Positions 26,207-35,534 are shown, counted from the stretch's first letter. The stretch is DNA of 64,000 nt from Nocardioides pini (GCF_026712185.1 NZ_JAPPUX010000001.1:682001-746000); one strand, 5' to 3'. The notes: generated by a model from the sequence alone, not told the origin. Numbers and translations are program-made.

Positions 26207-27805
26207 ATGCAGAGCAACGATCAGCGCGGGCCCGGCCGCGCCACGATGATGTCCACCGCCGTCCTGACGGTCCTGGTGCTGGTGACCGGCCTGGCCGTCG
26301 GCGCGGGCGTGACGTGGTTCGCGCTGTCGCGCGACGACGGCGGGTCCACGGCCGCTGACGACGGGTGCGCCGAGTTCCAGCGGGTGGACCTCGCCGTCGC
26401 CCCGGAGATGTACGGCGTGGTGGTGGCCGCGCTCGCGGACGTCACGCCCGACTGCGTCCAGGTCGACCCCGCCCTGCGGCCGGGCATGGAGGTCGCCCGT
26501 GGTGCGTCGCTGGGCAGCAGGTTGCCCGACGTCTGGATCCCGGAGGCGCACTTCGTGGCCACCGAAGCGTTCCTCGGCGATGCCCCCCGACCCCGGTTGC
26601 TGGTGAAGAGCCTGGCTCAGACGCCTGTGGTCCTCGCGGGTGGCAACGCCGCGCGGCAGTTCGCGACGTGGGGCGACGCCGAGGCATCGGGGCTGGTGTC
26701 CGTGCCCAGCCCGGAGTCGTCCATCGCCGGCGCCCTCGCGGTGACCGCGCCCGAGGCCGAGGCCGACATGGTGGGCCGGACCCGGGACGCCGCCCGGCAG
26801 ATCATGGTGCCCTTCGCGCAGGCCCAGGGCGCGCGAACGGTGGCGGGAGAGGACGCCACGGTGCAGCCGGCCATGTTCCCGCGCAGGTCACCGCGGCTGG
26901 TGGTCACCACCGAGCAGCAGCTGCTGACCGAGGCGGGGCGTGCCGACCTCCGTGACCTGACCCCGCCCGTGGGCGCTCCGGTCCTCGACTTCCCCCTCAT
27001 GGTCGCCGACGATGCCGCCCCCGGGTCGCGTGCGCTGGCGCGCTCGCTCGCCGCGCACCTCAACGGCAAGGTGGGGCGCTCGTTGATCTCCGACGAGGAG
27101 CTTCACGCGCCGAGCGGAGACCGTGACGGGTTCCTGCGACCGCCCGCGGCGACGGCGATCGCCGAAGCGGTCTACTCCTGGAGCCAGCTCAGCGTTCCGT
27201 CGGCGATGCTCGCTGTCGTCGACGCGTCCGGATCGATGGACGCCGATACCGGAACCGGGTCCCGGATGGGCCTGCTGGCCGACGCGGCCCGCATCGGACT
27301 GGGCTTCCTGCCCGACCACGCCCGGGTGGGCCTCTGGATCTTCTCGATCGACAAGGGTGGTCCGGGGCAGGACTGGCGCGAGCTCGAGCCCATCCGTCGC
27401 CTCGACGACCTGCGCTTCGGGCGCACCCAGCGCTACGCGCTGCGTGAGCGTGCCGCCGAGCTGCCGAGCCTGACCGACGGCGGGACCGGTCTCTACGACA
27501 CGGCCCTGGCCGCGTACCGCACGGCACTGAAGAACTACCGCCCGCACTACTCCAACGCCGTGGTCCTCATGACCGACGGCCAGAACGAGGACCCCGGCTC
27601 CATCAGCCTCGAGCAGCTGCTGCAGCGTCTGAAGGACCTGCGGGACCCCGACCGGCCGGTGCGCCTGGTGGGCATCGCGATCAGCGGGGACGCCGACCTC
27701 GGTGCCCTCCGCCAGATGGCGCGGGTGACCGGCGGTGAGGCCTACTTGGCGGCCGAGCCGACGGACATCCTGGGGGTGTTCGCCCGGGCGGTGCTGTCGC
27801 GCTGA
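26207..27805 (+). CDS. Membrane-anchored solute-binding/VWA protein, paralogue A
   Basis: A 532-residue protein with one N-terminal membrane helix (about 15-40), an extracytoplasmic region resembling a type II solute-binding protein (about 50-320) and a C-terminal von Willebrand A domain (about 333-532). The MIDAS metal site starts D339-A-S341-G-S343, with T in G-G-T-G-L-Y-D-T and D in M-T-D-G-Q completing it. Two cysteines (C54, C83) at the start of the outer domain are probably disulfide-bonded. The ATG at 26207 follows GGGGGA. Its relative B lies 3.6 kb away. Such proteins occur widely in actinobacteria; function unknown, possibly extracellular adhesion or sensing. Confidence 0.82.
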   Translation: MQSNDQRGPGRATMMSTAVLTVLVLVTGLAVGAGVTWFALSRDDGGSTAADDGCAEFQRVDLAVAPEMYGVVVAALADVTPDCVQVDPALRPGMEVARGASLGSRLPDVWIPEAHFVATEAFLGDAPRPRLLVKSLAQTPVVLAGGNAARQFATWGDAEASGLVSVPSPESSIAGALAVTAPEAEADMVGRTRDAARQIMVPFAQAQGARTVAGEDATVQPAMFPRRSPRLVVTTEQQLLTEAGRADLRDLTPPVGAPVLDFPLMVADDAAPGSRALARSLAAHLNGKVGRSLISDEELHAPSGDRDGFLRPPAATAIAEAVYSWSQLSVPSAMLAVVDASGSMDADTGTGSRMGLLADAARIGLGFLPDHARVGLWIFSIDKGGPGQDWRELEPIRRLDDLRFGRTQRYALRERAAELPSLTDGGTGLYDTALAAYRTALKNYRPHYSNAVVLMTDGQNEDPGSISLEQLLQRLKDLRDPDRPVRLVGIAISGDADLGALRQMARVTGGEAYLAAEPTDILGVFARAVLSR

Positions 27806-27812
27806 CGCCCGC

Positions 27813-29033
27813 TCAGTGCCCGCTGCGCCCGGAGCGGATCTCGCGTCTGCGCTCGCGGTGGACCACGGCCTCGCTGCCGAGCGCGACGACGACGACGAGC
27901 AGGGCGACCCCGAGCTGGCCGAGGGCGGGGACCTCGCGCAGCGGCGCCCACGCCACCAGCAGCACCACGGCGGCGACGAGCCGAGCGGTGGAGAGCTGGT
28001 GGGTCACCAGGTGCTTGAACAGCACGTGGGCGACCAGGTAGGTCACCAGCCCGAGGACCAGCGCACCGAGGGCCGCGCCCTTCAGCGGCTCGCTGAGGTC
28101 GTGGTGCTCGGTGTCGGCGACGTACTCCAGCACCTTCTTCAGGCCGAGCGCCACCAGCACGATGCCGACCATCAGCGGCAGGTGGGCGAAGGAGTAGGCG
28201 TTGCGTGCCAGGCGCGGTCGGGTGGCGGCCGGCTCACGGGTGAGCACGTGCTCGCCCAGCAGGGCGCTGACGTCGAAGTAGGCCCACCACAGCGCCTGGA
28301 CGAGGAACAGGGCGAGCAGGCTCGCGGCGATGATCGGCCAGGTGACCGGCAGCTGCGCCACACCGACGCCGATCGCCACGATGGACTCGCCGAGGGCGAC
28401 GATGATGATCAGGCCGTGCCGCTCGGCGAAGTGGCCGGGAGCGGGGAGCCGCCACCCTGACGATCCGCCGAGAGCCGTGCCGACGTAGTCGACGACCAGG
28501 GCGAGCACCCACAGCCAGGTCTGGGTCGGGCCCTCGGTCGCGGCAGCCACCAGGAGCACGATGCTGCTCCCGAACACCGAGGGGGTGAACCGGGCGAGCT
28601 GGGCCCGCAGCACGGGGTCGTCGCGGGCGACCACGACGAACATCACCAGGTGCATGACCCTGAAGGCGAGGTAGCACAGGGCCAGGACCAGGGGACCGTC
28701 CAGCCCGCCCGCCCCGTCGTCGTACGCCTCGGGGATGCACAGCGCGAGCAGGAACATCGCGGCCATCGCCGCGAGCATCACGACGGTGATCGCGGGCTCC
28801 TCGGCGCTGACGACGTTGGCCAGCCACGCGTAGCCCGTCCACGCCCACCACAGCAGCACCACGATGAGGACGCCCTGCACCACCGACCGCGCGCTGATGT
28901 CCTGCGCCATGAACGCGGTCACCTGCGTGAGGGCGAAGACGAAGACCAGGTCGAAGAACAGCTCGAGCGTGGAGACCGACGCCTCCTCGTCCTCGCCGCG
29001 GCGGTGGATGCGGGGCTGCCGGACCTGGGCCAC
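27813..29033 (-). CDS. LtrA-family membrane protein
   Basis: A 406-residue protein with about 10-12 hydrophobic helices and the LtrA (low temperature requirement A) opening E-L-F-F-D-L-V-F-V-F-A-L-T-Q near 20-33; H-G-L-I-I-I-V-A-L-G-E-S, another family motif, is also present. The molecular role of the family is not established. The GTG at 29033 was chosen because it precedes the first helix directly and has CACAAT six bases upstream; the open frame extends to 29225 without family similarity. Convergent with the VWA gene across seven bases. Confidence 0.82.
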   Translation of the reverse strand: MAQVRQPRIHRRGEDEEASVSTLELFFDLVFVFALTQVTAFMAQDISARSVVQGVLIVVLLWWAWTGYAWLANVVSAEEPAITVVMLAAMAAMFLLALCIPEAYDDGAGGLDGPLVLALCYLAFRVMHLVMFVVVARDDPVLRAQLARFTPSVFGSSIVLLVAAATEGPTQTWLWVLALVVDYVGTALGGSSGWRLPAPGHFAERHGLIIIVALGESIVAIGVGVAQLPVTWPIIAASLLALFLVQALWWAYFDVSALLGEHVLTREPAATRPRLARNAYSFAHLPLMVGIVLVALGLKKVLEYVADTEHHDLSEPLKGAALGALVLGLVTYLVAHVLFKHLVTHQLSTARLVAAVVLLVAWAPLREVPALGQLGVALLVVVVALGSEAVVHRERRREIRSGRSGH

Positions 29034-29039
29034 CCCGTC

Positions 29040-29045
29040 ATTGTG
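29040..29045 (-). promoter_or_regulatory. Putative -10 of ltrA-like gene
   Basis: CACAAT on the minus strand, six bases before the chosen GTG at 29033; it fits the weaker NANNNT form of a leaderless -10. Confidence 0.35.
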
Positions 29046-29109
29046 GCTCCGGTCCCGCGGCTGCCACCAGCCTCGTCCCAGGGGCTGTCGGGCCGACCCG
29101 GGTGGTCGC

Positions 29110-29562
29110 TCAGGCGAGGAGCAGCACCACGTGGGCGGCCACGCAGGCCGGCTTGTCGTGGCCCTCGATCTCGACGGTGTGCTCCACGACGAGCTGCTTG
29201 CCGGCCGCGAGGTCGCGGACCTCACCGAAACGCACGTGGGACCGCAGCCGGCTGTCGACCGGCACCGGGCTCGGGAAGCGCACCTTGTCGAGGCCGTAGT
29301 TGAGGCGGGCCCCCGGCGTCTCGAGCCGGAAGACCTCCGAGGCGAAGTGCGGGAGCAGGCTGAGGGTGAGGAAGCCGTGGGCGATCGTGGTGCCGAACGG
29401 GCCCTTGCCGGCGGCGTCGACGTCGACGTGGATCCACTGGTGGTCGAGCGTCGCGTCGGCGAAGGCGTCGATCCGGGCCTGGTCGACGTCCAGCCACGCG
29501 CTGGTGCCGATGTCGGACCCGGCGGCGGCGGCGACCTCGTCGAGCGTCGTGAAGGTGCGCAT
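29110..29562 (-). CDS. MaoC-type (R)-specific enoyl-CoA hydratase
   Basis: A 150-residue hotdog-fold hydratase that adds water to trans-2-enoyl-CoA. The catalytic Asp/His pair is seen in D-H-Q-W-I-H near 46-51, with the following [11 protein letters not shown] oxyanion-hole region. Length matches single-domain MaoC proteins. In-frame starts exist at 29574 and 29568, but the ATG at 29562 lies eight bases after TAATGT, which overlaps the 29574 codon, so a leaderless start at 29562 is preferred. Stands alone beside the adenosine deaminase gene; its pathway is not clear from context. Confidence 0.85.
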   Translation of the reverse strand: MRTFTTLDEVAAAAGSDIGTSAWLDVDQARIDAFADATLDHQWIHVDVDAAGKGPFGTTIAHGFLTLSLLPHFASEVFRLETPGARLNYGLDKVRFPSPVPVDSRLRSHVRFGEVRDLAAGKQLVVEHTVEIEGHDKPACVAAHVVLLLA

Positions 29563-29570
29563 GCGCACGA

Positions 29571-29576
29571 ACATTA
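29571..29576 (-). promoter_or_regulatory. Putative -10 of the MaoC gene
   Basis: TAATGT on the minus strand, eight bases before the ATG at 29562. It overlaps the upstream in-frame ATG at 29574, arguing against that start. Confidence 0.45.
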
Positions 29577-29611
29577 GTGCTCGACCACGGGGGCCCTGCT
29601 TGGATGTCCCG

Positions 29612-30688
29612 ATGAGCACTCCCACCCGCGACCAGGTGCAGGCCGCCCCGAAGGTCCTGCTGCACGACCACCTCGACGGCGGGCTGCGCCCGCAGACGAT
29701 CGTGGAGCTCGCCGCCGAGATCGGCCACGAGCTGCCCGCCCCCGAAGCAGAGTCGCTCGGGCAGTGGTTCGCCGAGTCGGCCGACTCGGGCTCGCTCGTG
29801 CGCTACCTCGAGACCTTCGACCACACCGTCGCGGTGATGCAGACCGGTCCCGCGATCGCCCGCGTCGCCCGCGAGTGCGTCGAGGACCTCGCGGCCGACG
29901 GCGTCGTCTACGCCGAGGTGCGCTACGCGCCAGAGCAGCACGTCAGCGGGGGGCTGACGCTCGACGAGGTCGTCGCGGCGGTGCAGGAGGGGTTCGACGC
30001 GGGGATGGCTGCCAGCGGCGGCAGGATCGTCGTACGCCAGCTGCTGACCGCGATGCGGCACCAGGCCCGGTCGATGGAGATCGCCGAGCTGGCGATCGCG
30101 TGGCGTGACCGCGGCGTCGCCGGCTTCGACATCGCCGGCGCCGAGGCGGGCTTCCCGCCCACCCGCCACCTCGACGCCTTCGAGTACCTCCAGCGCGAGA
30201 ACGCCCACTTCACCATCCACGCCGGCGAGGCCTTCGGCCTGCCGTCGATCTGGCAGGCGATCCAGTGGTGCGGCGCGGACCGGCTCGGCCACGGCGTGCG
30301 GATCATCGACGACATCACCGTCGGCGACGACGGGTCGGTCGAGCTCGGCCGGCTCGCGGCCTACGTCCGCGACAAGCGGATCCCGCTCGAGATGTGCCCC
30401 AGCTCCAACATCCAGACCGGTGCCGCGGAGTCCTTCGCCGAGCACCCGATCGGGCTGCTGACCGACCTCCGCTTCCGCGTCACCGTCAACACCGACAACC
30501 GGCTGATGAGCGGCACCTCGATGACCCAGGAGATGTTCGGCCTGGTCGAGGCGTTCGGCTACTCGCTGGAGGACCTCCGGTGGTTCACCATCAACGCGAT
30601 GAAGTCGGCGTTCCTGCCCTTCGACGAGCGACTCGCGATCATCGACGGGGTCGTCAAGCCGGGCTACGCCGCCCTCATCAACGGGTAG
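29612..30688 (+). CDS. add: Adenosine deaminase
   Basis: Zinc hydrolase converting adenosine and deoxyadenosine to inosine derivatives; 358 residues. Metal and catalytic motifs are present: H18-D-H20-L-D-G-G, H-A-G-E-A-F (proton-donor glutamate), G-H-G-V, and N-T-D-N in place of the common N-T-D-D near 290. The ATG at 29612 gives the family N terminus; the frame upstream is a shadow of the MaoC gene. Its product is the substrate of the PNP at 48208-49032. The last 11 bases overlap the end of the convergent kinase gene. Confidence 0.94.
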   Translation: MSTPTRDQVQAAPKVLLHDHLDGGLRPQTIVELAAEIGHELPAPEAESLGQWFAESADSGSLVRYLETFDHTVAVMQTGPAIARVARECVEDLAADGVVYAEVRYAPEQHVSGGLTLDEVVAAVQEGFDAGMAASGGRIVVRQLLTAMRHQARSMEIAELAIAWRDRGVAGFDIAGAEAGFPPTRHLDAFEYLQRENAHFTIHAGEAFGLPSIWQAIQWCGADRLGHGVRIIDDITVGDDGSVELGRLAAYVRDKRIPLEMCPSSNIQTGAAESFAEHPIGLLTDLRFRVTVNTDNRLMSGTSMTQEMFGLVEAFGYSLEDLRWFTINAMKSAFLPFDERLAIIDGVVKPGYAALING

Positions 30689-31289
30689 CGGCGCCGCTGC
30701 TCGCGGTCAGCTCGGCGTACGCCTGGTCGCCCGTCGCCCGCCGACACCCCTGGCGGACGGCGTGGGCCACGACGCGCTGCTGGTCGCGCATCAGCGCCAG
30801 GCCGCGGCGCACGAGCACGAGCGGTGGCTTGCGGTGCTCACGGAGGTCGCGGGTGAGGCGGCGCCAGAACGTCACGAGCGGATGCTGGGTGATGCAGTAG
30901 GCCGCGGCGAGCATGCCCTCCTCGCGGCAGGTGGCCACGACCTCGGGGGCGAAGATGCCCTCGGCGACGAAGCGGCCGCTGCCGCCGAGGTCGACGACGC
31001 GCGACCCGCAGCGCCCGTTGCGGGCGATCTCGTAGATCGGCACCTCGCAGCGCCCGGTGGCGCACAGCGCGCGCAGCGCGGCGAGGGCGTCGGCCTCGTG
31101 CCAGGAGTCCGGGTGGTCCCAGTCGACGAGGCCGGCGTTGGCCCCGGTGGTGATGCGGGGGAGCGAGGGGTCGTCGCCGTCCTTGTAGAAGTCGTCGAGG
31201 CGCAGGACGGGGAGTCCGAGGCGCTCCGCGAGCCGGGACTTGCCGGCGCCGCTGGGGCCGGCCAGGACGACCACCTGGGCTGTGCTCAT
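30678..31289 (-). CDS. udk: Uridine kinase-like P-loop kinase
   Basis: A 203-residue P-loop kinase with Walker A G-P-S-G-A-G-K-S at 11-18 and [10 protein letters not shown] after it, the substrate-site signature of uridine kinases and phosphoribulokinase relatives. It phosphorylates nucleosides to monophosphates; uridine/cytidine is the likely substrate given the surrounding salvage genes, but the protein is diverged and annotations of close relatives vary. No clear ribosome binding site precedes the ATG at 31289. Transcribed away from the second VWA gene. Confidence 0.75.
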   Translation of the reverse strand: MSTAQVVVLAGPSGAGKSRLAERLGLPVLRLDDFYKDGDDPSLPRITTGANAGLVDWDHPDSWHEADALAALRALCATGRCEVPIYEIARNGRCGSRVVDLGGSGRFVAEGIFAPEVVATCREEGMLAAAYCITQHPLVTFWRRLTRDLREHRKPPLVLVRRGLALMRDQQRVVAHAVRQGCRRATGDQAYAELTASSGAATR

Positions 31290-31387
31290 TTTGTTACGGA
31301 CTCATTTCGTCGTTCGGCCACGGAGGGTAAAGGCTGGACCTTAGTCTCGCCCAGACCCCCGATCGACATCCCTCTGGGAGGACCCTC

Positions 31388-33064
31388 ATGAGTCTCGACG
31401 ACTCGACCGCGCCCGAGGCCGCGCCCGACACCACGGGCGGCTCCGGCAGCGGCGGACGCCCCGCCAAGACCTTCGTGCTGGGTGGACTCGCGCTCGCGCT
31501 CGTCGTGGGCGTCGGCGGCTTCTTCGCGGTGCGCGGAGCCAGCGGCGAGCCCCAAGGAGCCGACTGCATCTCCGAGGTGGTCACGCTGACCACGGCCCCC
31601 GTCATGGAGGACCTGGTCGCGCAGGCGGTCAAGGACGTCAACGAGGACGAGCCCTGCATCGACATCCAGGTCACCGCCGGGACGGTCAAGGACGTCGTCA
31701 CGCTGCTGAGCGACCCGAACGCCGAGCTCCCCGAGATCTGGATCCCGGACAGCCCGACCTGGAAGGGCCAGCTCACCAGCGCCGGCTGGACCGGTACGCC
31801 GATCGCCGAGGTCCTCGCCCAGACGCCCGTCGGCCTCATCGGCGGCCCCGCCGCCAAGGCCCCGGCCTCCTGGGCGTCCGTCCTCGACGGCGGCAGCCTG
31901 GCGATGGCCGACCCGAGCGCCGAGGGTGCCTCCGCGCTCGCGCTGCTCGCGCCGTACGCCGAGATGAAGAAGACCGGTGAGACCGCGCTCTCCATCGAGG
32001 AGAAGACCGTCCCGGTCGCCCAGACCTACGGCGAGCGCGCCGTGGCCGGCAGCTCCAACGAGACCGACCTCTCGACGATCACCGCCTCCAGCACCCAGCT
32101 GGTGCCGGCGACCGAGCAGGCCTACCTCGCCGCCCGCCGCAGCAACGACCAGCTCGCCCTGGTGGCGCCGAAGACCGGCGTCCCCATGCTGCAGTACCCG
32201 CTGATCGACGTGAACCGCGGCAGCAAGGACATCCTCTCCTCCGGCGGCGACCTGTCGGCCCGCGTGGGCCGCGCCCTCGGTCGCTGGTTCGCCTCGAGCG
32301 CCGGCGTGGAGGCCATCGCTGCCGCCGAGCTCCGCGGCCCCGACGGCGCCCCGCTGCCCAACGACATCGGCCTCGGCAGCGCCCCCGTGCTCGCCAAGGT
32401 CGCCCAGAAGACCACGGACGACACGCTGCGCCAGTGGCGCGTGCTGTCGGTGCCGTCCAGCATCCTGGCGGTCGTCGACCTCTCCGGCTCGATGAAGGTG
32501 GGGATCGGCGACACCACCCGCATCGGGCTGGCGGTCACCGCCTCCCAGGTCGCGCTCGACGCCTTCCCGGCGCAGGCCCGCATCGGCATCTGGGGGTTCT
32601 CCAAGAACCGCGGCGAGAACGGCGCGTCCTACGTCGAGTACTCCCCGCTCGAGCGGCTCGACGCCCCGGCGGCCGACGGGAAGACGCACGGCGACGAGGT
32701 CCGCGCCGAGGCCGACGCCCTGCCCGGCAAGGTCAAGGGCGGCACCGGTGTCATGGACACCACCCTCGCGGCCTACAAGCACGCGCAGGAGATGTGGGAC
32801 CCGGCGTGGTTCAACTCCGTGGTGATCATGACCGACGGTGCCAGCGACGACTCGAGCTCGCTGTCGCTGGAGTCGCTCGTCAACCAGCTCAAGTCGCTGC
32901 GCGACCCCGCCAAGCCGGTCAAGGTGATCATCATCGGCATCTCGCAGGACGCCGACACCGGCGAGCTCGAGCAGATCGCCGCCGCGACCGGGGGACAGAA
33001 CTACCTCGTCAACAACCCGAACGAGATCCTCGGCGTGCTGGCCCAGGCCCTGCTCAACCGCTGA
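31388..33064 (+). CDS. Membrane-anchored solute-binding/VWA protein, paralogue B
   Basis: A 558-residue paralogue of 26207-27805 with the same order: acidic cytoplasmic tail (1-25), one membrane helix (28-49), a solute-binding-like outer region (about 58-340) and a C-terminal VWA domain. The MIDAS begins D364-L-S366-G-S368 and has M-T-D-G later. A cysteine pair C60/C90 matches C54/C83 of paralogue A. The ATG follows GGGAGGA. Both copies end in the same I-L-G-V-x-A-x-A-x-L-x-R tail. Function unknown; the shared architecture suggests an exposed metal-dependent binding domain. Confidence 0.83.
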   Translation: MSLDDSTAPEAAPDTTGGSGSGGRPAKTFVLGGLALALVVGVGGFFAVRGASGEPQGADCISEVVTLTTAPVMEDLVAQAVKDVNEDEPCIDIQVTAGTVKDVVTLLSDPNAELPEIWIPDSPTWKGQLTSAGWTGTPIAEVLAQTPVGLIGGPAAKAPASWASVLDGGSLAMADPSAEGASALALLAPYAEMKKTGETALSIEEKTVPVAQTYGERAVAGSSNETDLSTITASSTQLVPATEQAYLAARRSNDQLALVAPKTGVPMLQYPLIDVNRGSKDILSSGGDLSARVGRALGRWFASSAGVEAIAAAELRGPDGAPLPNDIGLGSAPVLAKVAQKTTDDTLRQWRVLSVPSSILAVVDLSGSMKVGIGDTTRIGLAVTASQVALDAFPAQARIGIWGFSKNRGENGASYVEYSPLERLDAPAADGKTHGDEVRAEADALPGKVKGGTGVMDTTLAAYKHAQEMWDPAWFNSVVIMTDGASDDSSSLSLESLVNQLKSLRDPAKPVKVIIIGISQDADTGELEQIAAATGGQNYLVNNPNEILGVLAQALLNR

Positions 33065-33087
33065 TCGGTCGTCGATCATCTGTCGGG

Positions 33088-33107
33088 GTCCCCGCTCGAG
33101 CGGGGAC
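33088..33107. repeat. Perfect 20-base palindrome
   Basis: GTCCCCGCTCGAGCGGGGAC reads the same on both strands, 24 bases after the VWA gene stop. It can form a hairpin and may act as the first of two terminators here, or as a protein-binding site. Confidence 0.6.
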
Positions 33108-33182
33108 TCCAACACCTGGAGGCGGTTGCAACGGCCAACACGTGTCGGACTCGCCCACCCAGTACGGCTCCCAGCACGCACG

Positions 33183-33211
33183 AAGGCCCCCGGAGGTTCT
33201 CCGGGGGCCTT
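33183..33211. terminator. Bidirectional terminator between VWA B and the ALDH-like gene
   Basis: A perfect 13-base stem (33183-33195 with 33199-33211) with a 3-base loop, followed by CTT on one side and preceded by CG on the other. It lies between convergent stops at 33064 and 33227. Confidence 0.8.
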
Positions 33212-33226
33212 CTTGCGTAGGTGAGC

Positions 33227-34087
33227 TCAGACGCCGATCGGGTGCCAGACGGTCTTGGTCTCGAGGAACTGCGTCATCCGGTCGAGGCCGGGCTCGGCGA
33301 GCCAGTCGGTGTCGGGTGCGGGACGGCGTACGCGCTTGAGGTTGTCGGCGGCGGCCACCTCGAGCTCGGTGGCGAGCTCGGCGTCCTCGACGCCGGTGAG
33401 GTCGATGCCGTTGACGTCCATGTGGGAGGCCAGCCACGGGGCGATCTCGGACTGCGAGCCGGTCAGCACGTTGACCACGCCGCCGGGGAGGTCGCTGGTG
33501 GCCATCACCTCGCCGAGCGTGATCGCCGTCAGCGGGTTGTCCTGGCTGGCGATGACGACGACGGTGTTGCCGGTGACGATCAGCGGCGCCACGACGCTGA
33601 CGAGGCCGAGCAGGGGCCCGCGGGGAGCGACGACGGCGATGACGCCGCTCGGCTCGGGGGTCGACAGGTTGAAGTACGGGCCGGCCACCGGGTTGGCGTT
33701 GCCGACGACCTGGGTGATCTTGTCGGCCCAGCCGGCGTACCAGACGAGTCGGTCGATCGCGGCGTCGACGTAGCTGCGGGCGCGTGCCGGGGTGATGCCC
33801 TCGGCGGCGCGGAGCTCGGCCTCGAACTGCTCGCGACGGCCCTCCAGGACCTCGGCGATGCGGTAGACGACCTGGGCGCGGTTGTAGGCCGTCCTGCCCG
33901 ACCAGCCGCCGAAGGCCGCGCGGGCCGCCACGACGGCGTCGCGGGCGTCCTTGCGGGAGGCCTGGGCGGCGTTGGCGAGCAGGCGGCCCTTGGCGTCGTT
34001 GACGACGAAGGAGCGGCCCGACTCCGAGCGCGGGAACTGGCCGCCGATGTAGAGCTTGTACGTCTTGCGTACGTCGATGCGGCTCAC
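33227..34087 (-). CDS. Half-length non-catalytic aldehyde dehydrogenase-like protein
   Basis: A 286-residue protein similar to the cofactor domain of aldehyde dehydrogenases (families run to about 480). Where the full-length neighbour has P-W-N-F and L-K-P-A-E it has A-P-R-G-P and I-A-S-Q-D, so the NAD-contacting Asn and Lys are missing; the stretch that should hold the catalytic Glu and Cys is absent, and the chain jumps to a C-terminal L-E-T-K-T-V-W-H-P-I-G. Not a broken gene: it has a clean GTG start overlapping the ALDH stop (GTGA). It matches the second, inactive domain of ALDH16, so it probably forms a complex with the upstream ALDH. Confidence 0.8.
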   Translation of the reverse strand: MSRIDVRKTYKLYIGGQFPRSESGRSFVVNDAKGRLLANAAQASRKDARDAVVAARAAFGGWSGRTAYNRAQVVYRIAEVLEGRREQFEAELRAAEGITPARARSYVDAAIDRLVWYAGWADKITQVVGNANPVAGPYFNLSTPEPSGVIAVVAPRGPLLGLVSVVAPLIVTGNTVVVIASQDNPLTAITLGEVMATSDLPGGVVNVLTGSQSEIAPWLASHMDVNGIDLTGVEDAELATELEVAAADNLKRVRRPAPDTDWLAEPGLDRMTQFLETKTVWHPIGV

Positions 34088-35526
34088 GCGTCCGCTCCCT
34101 TCTCCGTGTTCCTGAGGTAGGCCTCGAGGCCGTGGCGACCGCCCTCGCGGCCGTATCCGGACTCCTTGTAGCCGCCGAACGGCGAGGTGGGGTCGAACTT
34201 GTTGAACGTGTTGGCCCAGACCACGCCCGCACGCAGGCGGTTGGCCATCGACAGGATGCGCGAGCCCTTGTCGGTCCACACGCCGGCGGAGAGGCCGAAC
34301 GGCGTGTTGTTGGCCTTCTCGACCGCCTCGGACGGGGTGCGGAAGGTCAGCACCGACAGGACGGGGCCGAAGATCTCCTCGCGGGCGATCCGGTGGGCCT
34401 GGGAGACGCCGGTGAAGACGGTCGGGGCGAACCAGTAGCCGTTGGCCGGCAGGTCGCACGGGGCCGACCAGCGCTCGGCGCCCTCGGACTCGCCGATGGC
34501 GGAGAGCTCGCGGATCTTGGCGAGCTGCTCGGCGGAGTTGATCGCGCCGACGTCGGTGTTCTTGTCGAGCGGGTCGCCGACGCGCAGGGTGGCCATGCGG
34601 CGCTTGAGGCGGCTCATCACCTCGTCGGCCACCGACTCCTGGACCAGCAGGCGCGAGCCCGCGCAGCAGACGTGGCCCTGGTTGAAGAAGATGCCGTTGA
34701 CGATGCCCTCGACGGCCTGGTCGAGCGGGGCGTCGTCGAAGACGATGTTGGCGGCCTTGCCGCCGAGCTCGAGGGTGACCTTCTTGTCGCTGCCGGCGAC
34801 CGCGCGGGCGATCGCCTTGCCGACCTCGGTGGAGCCGGTGAAGGCGACCTTGTCGACGTCGGGGTGCGACACGATGGAGCGGCCGGTGTCGCCGGCGCCT
34901 GTGACGATGTTGACGACGCCCGGCGGCAGGTCGGCCTGCTGGCAGATCTCGGCGAAGAGCAGCGCCGTCAGCGGGGTGGTCTCGGCGGGCTTCAGCACGA
35001 CGGTGTTGCCGCAGGCCAGCGCCGGGGCGATCTTCCACGCCAGCATCAGCAGCGGGAAGTTCCACGGGATGACCTGGCCGGCGACGCCCAGCGGGGTCTC
35101 GCCGTAGCCGGAGTACTTCAGCTTGTCGGCCCAGCCGGCGTAGTAGAAGAAGTGGGCGGCGACGATCGGCACGTCGACGTCGCGCGACTCCTTGATCGGC
35201 TTGCCGTTGTCGATCGACTCCAGGACGGCGAGCTCACGGCCGCGCTCCTGGATGATCCGGGCGATCCGGTAGAGGTACTTGGCGCGCTCGGCGCCGGACA
35301 TCCGCGACCACACGCGGGTGTAGGCCCGGCGGGCGGCCTTGACGGCCTCGTCGACGTCGACGTCGCTCGCCTCGGCGACCTCGGCCAGCACCTCCTCGGT
35401 GGCGGGGTTGACCGTCTTGAACGACGTGCCGTTGCCGTCGACGAACTCGCCGTTGATGAACAGGCCGTAGGACGGCTTGATGTCGACGATCGCTCGCGAC
35501 TCGGGTGCGGGGGCGTACTCGAACAT
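34084..35526 (-). CDS. NAD(P)-dependent aldehyde dehydrogenase
   Basis: Full-length 480-residue enzyme oxidising aldehydes to acids. All catalytic elements are present: N156 in P-W-N-F, K179 in L-K-P-A-E, E253 in L-E-L-G-G and nucleophile C287 (G-H-V-C-C-A-G). It starts eight bases after deoC, behind GAGG, and its stop overlaps the half-length ALDH gene. Because DeoC releases acetaldehyde from deoxyribose-5-phosphate, oxidation of acetaldehyde to acetate is the most likely job. The pair with 33227-34087 looks like a split ALDH16. Confidence 0.92.
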   Translation of the reverse strand: MFEYAPAPESRAIVDIKPSYGLFINGEFVDGNGTSFKTVNPATEEVLAEVAEASDVDVDEAVKAARRAYTRVWSRMSGAERAKYLYRIARIIQERGRELAVLESIDNGKPIKESRDVDVPIVAAHFFYYAGWADKLKYSGYGETPLGVAGQVIPWNFPLLMLAWKIAPALACGNTVVLKPAETTPLTALLFAEICQQADLPPGVVNIVTGAGDTGRSIVSHPDVDKVAFTGSTEVGKAIARAVAGSDKKVTLELGGKAANIVFDDAPLDQAVEGIVNGIFFNQGHVCCAGSRLLVQESVADEVMSRLKRRMATLRVGDPLDKNTDVGAINSAEQLAKIRELSAIGESEGAERWSAPCDLPANGYWFAPTVFTGVSQAHRIAREEIFGPVLSVLTFRTPSEAVEKANNTPFGLSAGVWTDKGSRILSMANRLRAGVVWANTFNKFDPTSPFGGYKESGYGREGGRHGLEAYLRNTEKGADA

Positions 35527-35534
35527 GGTGTGCC

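Noticed and set aside
26183..31344. ACCTTAG before both VWA genes as a shared regulatory element
   Set aside because: Only seven bases, at different distances (18 and 44) from the two starts; chance is likely.
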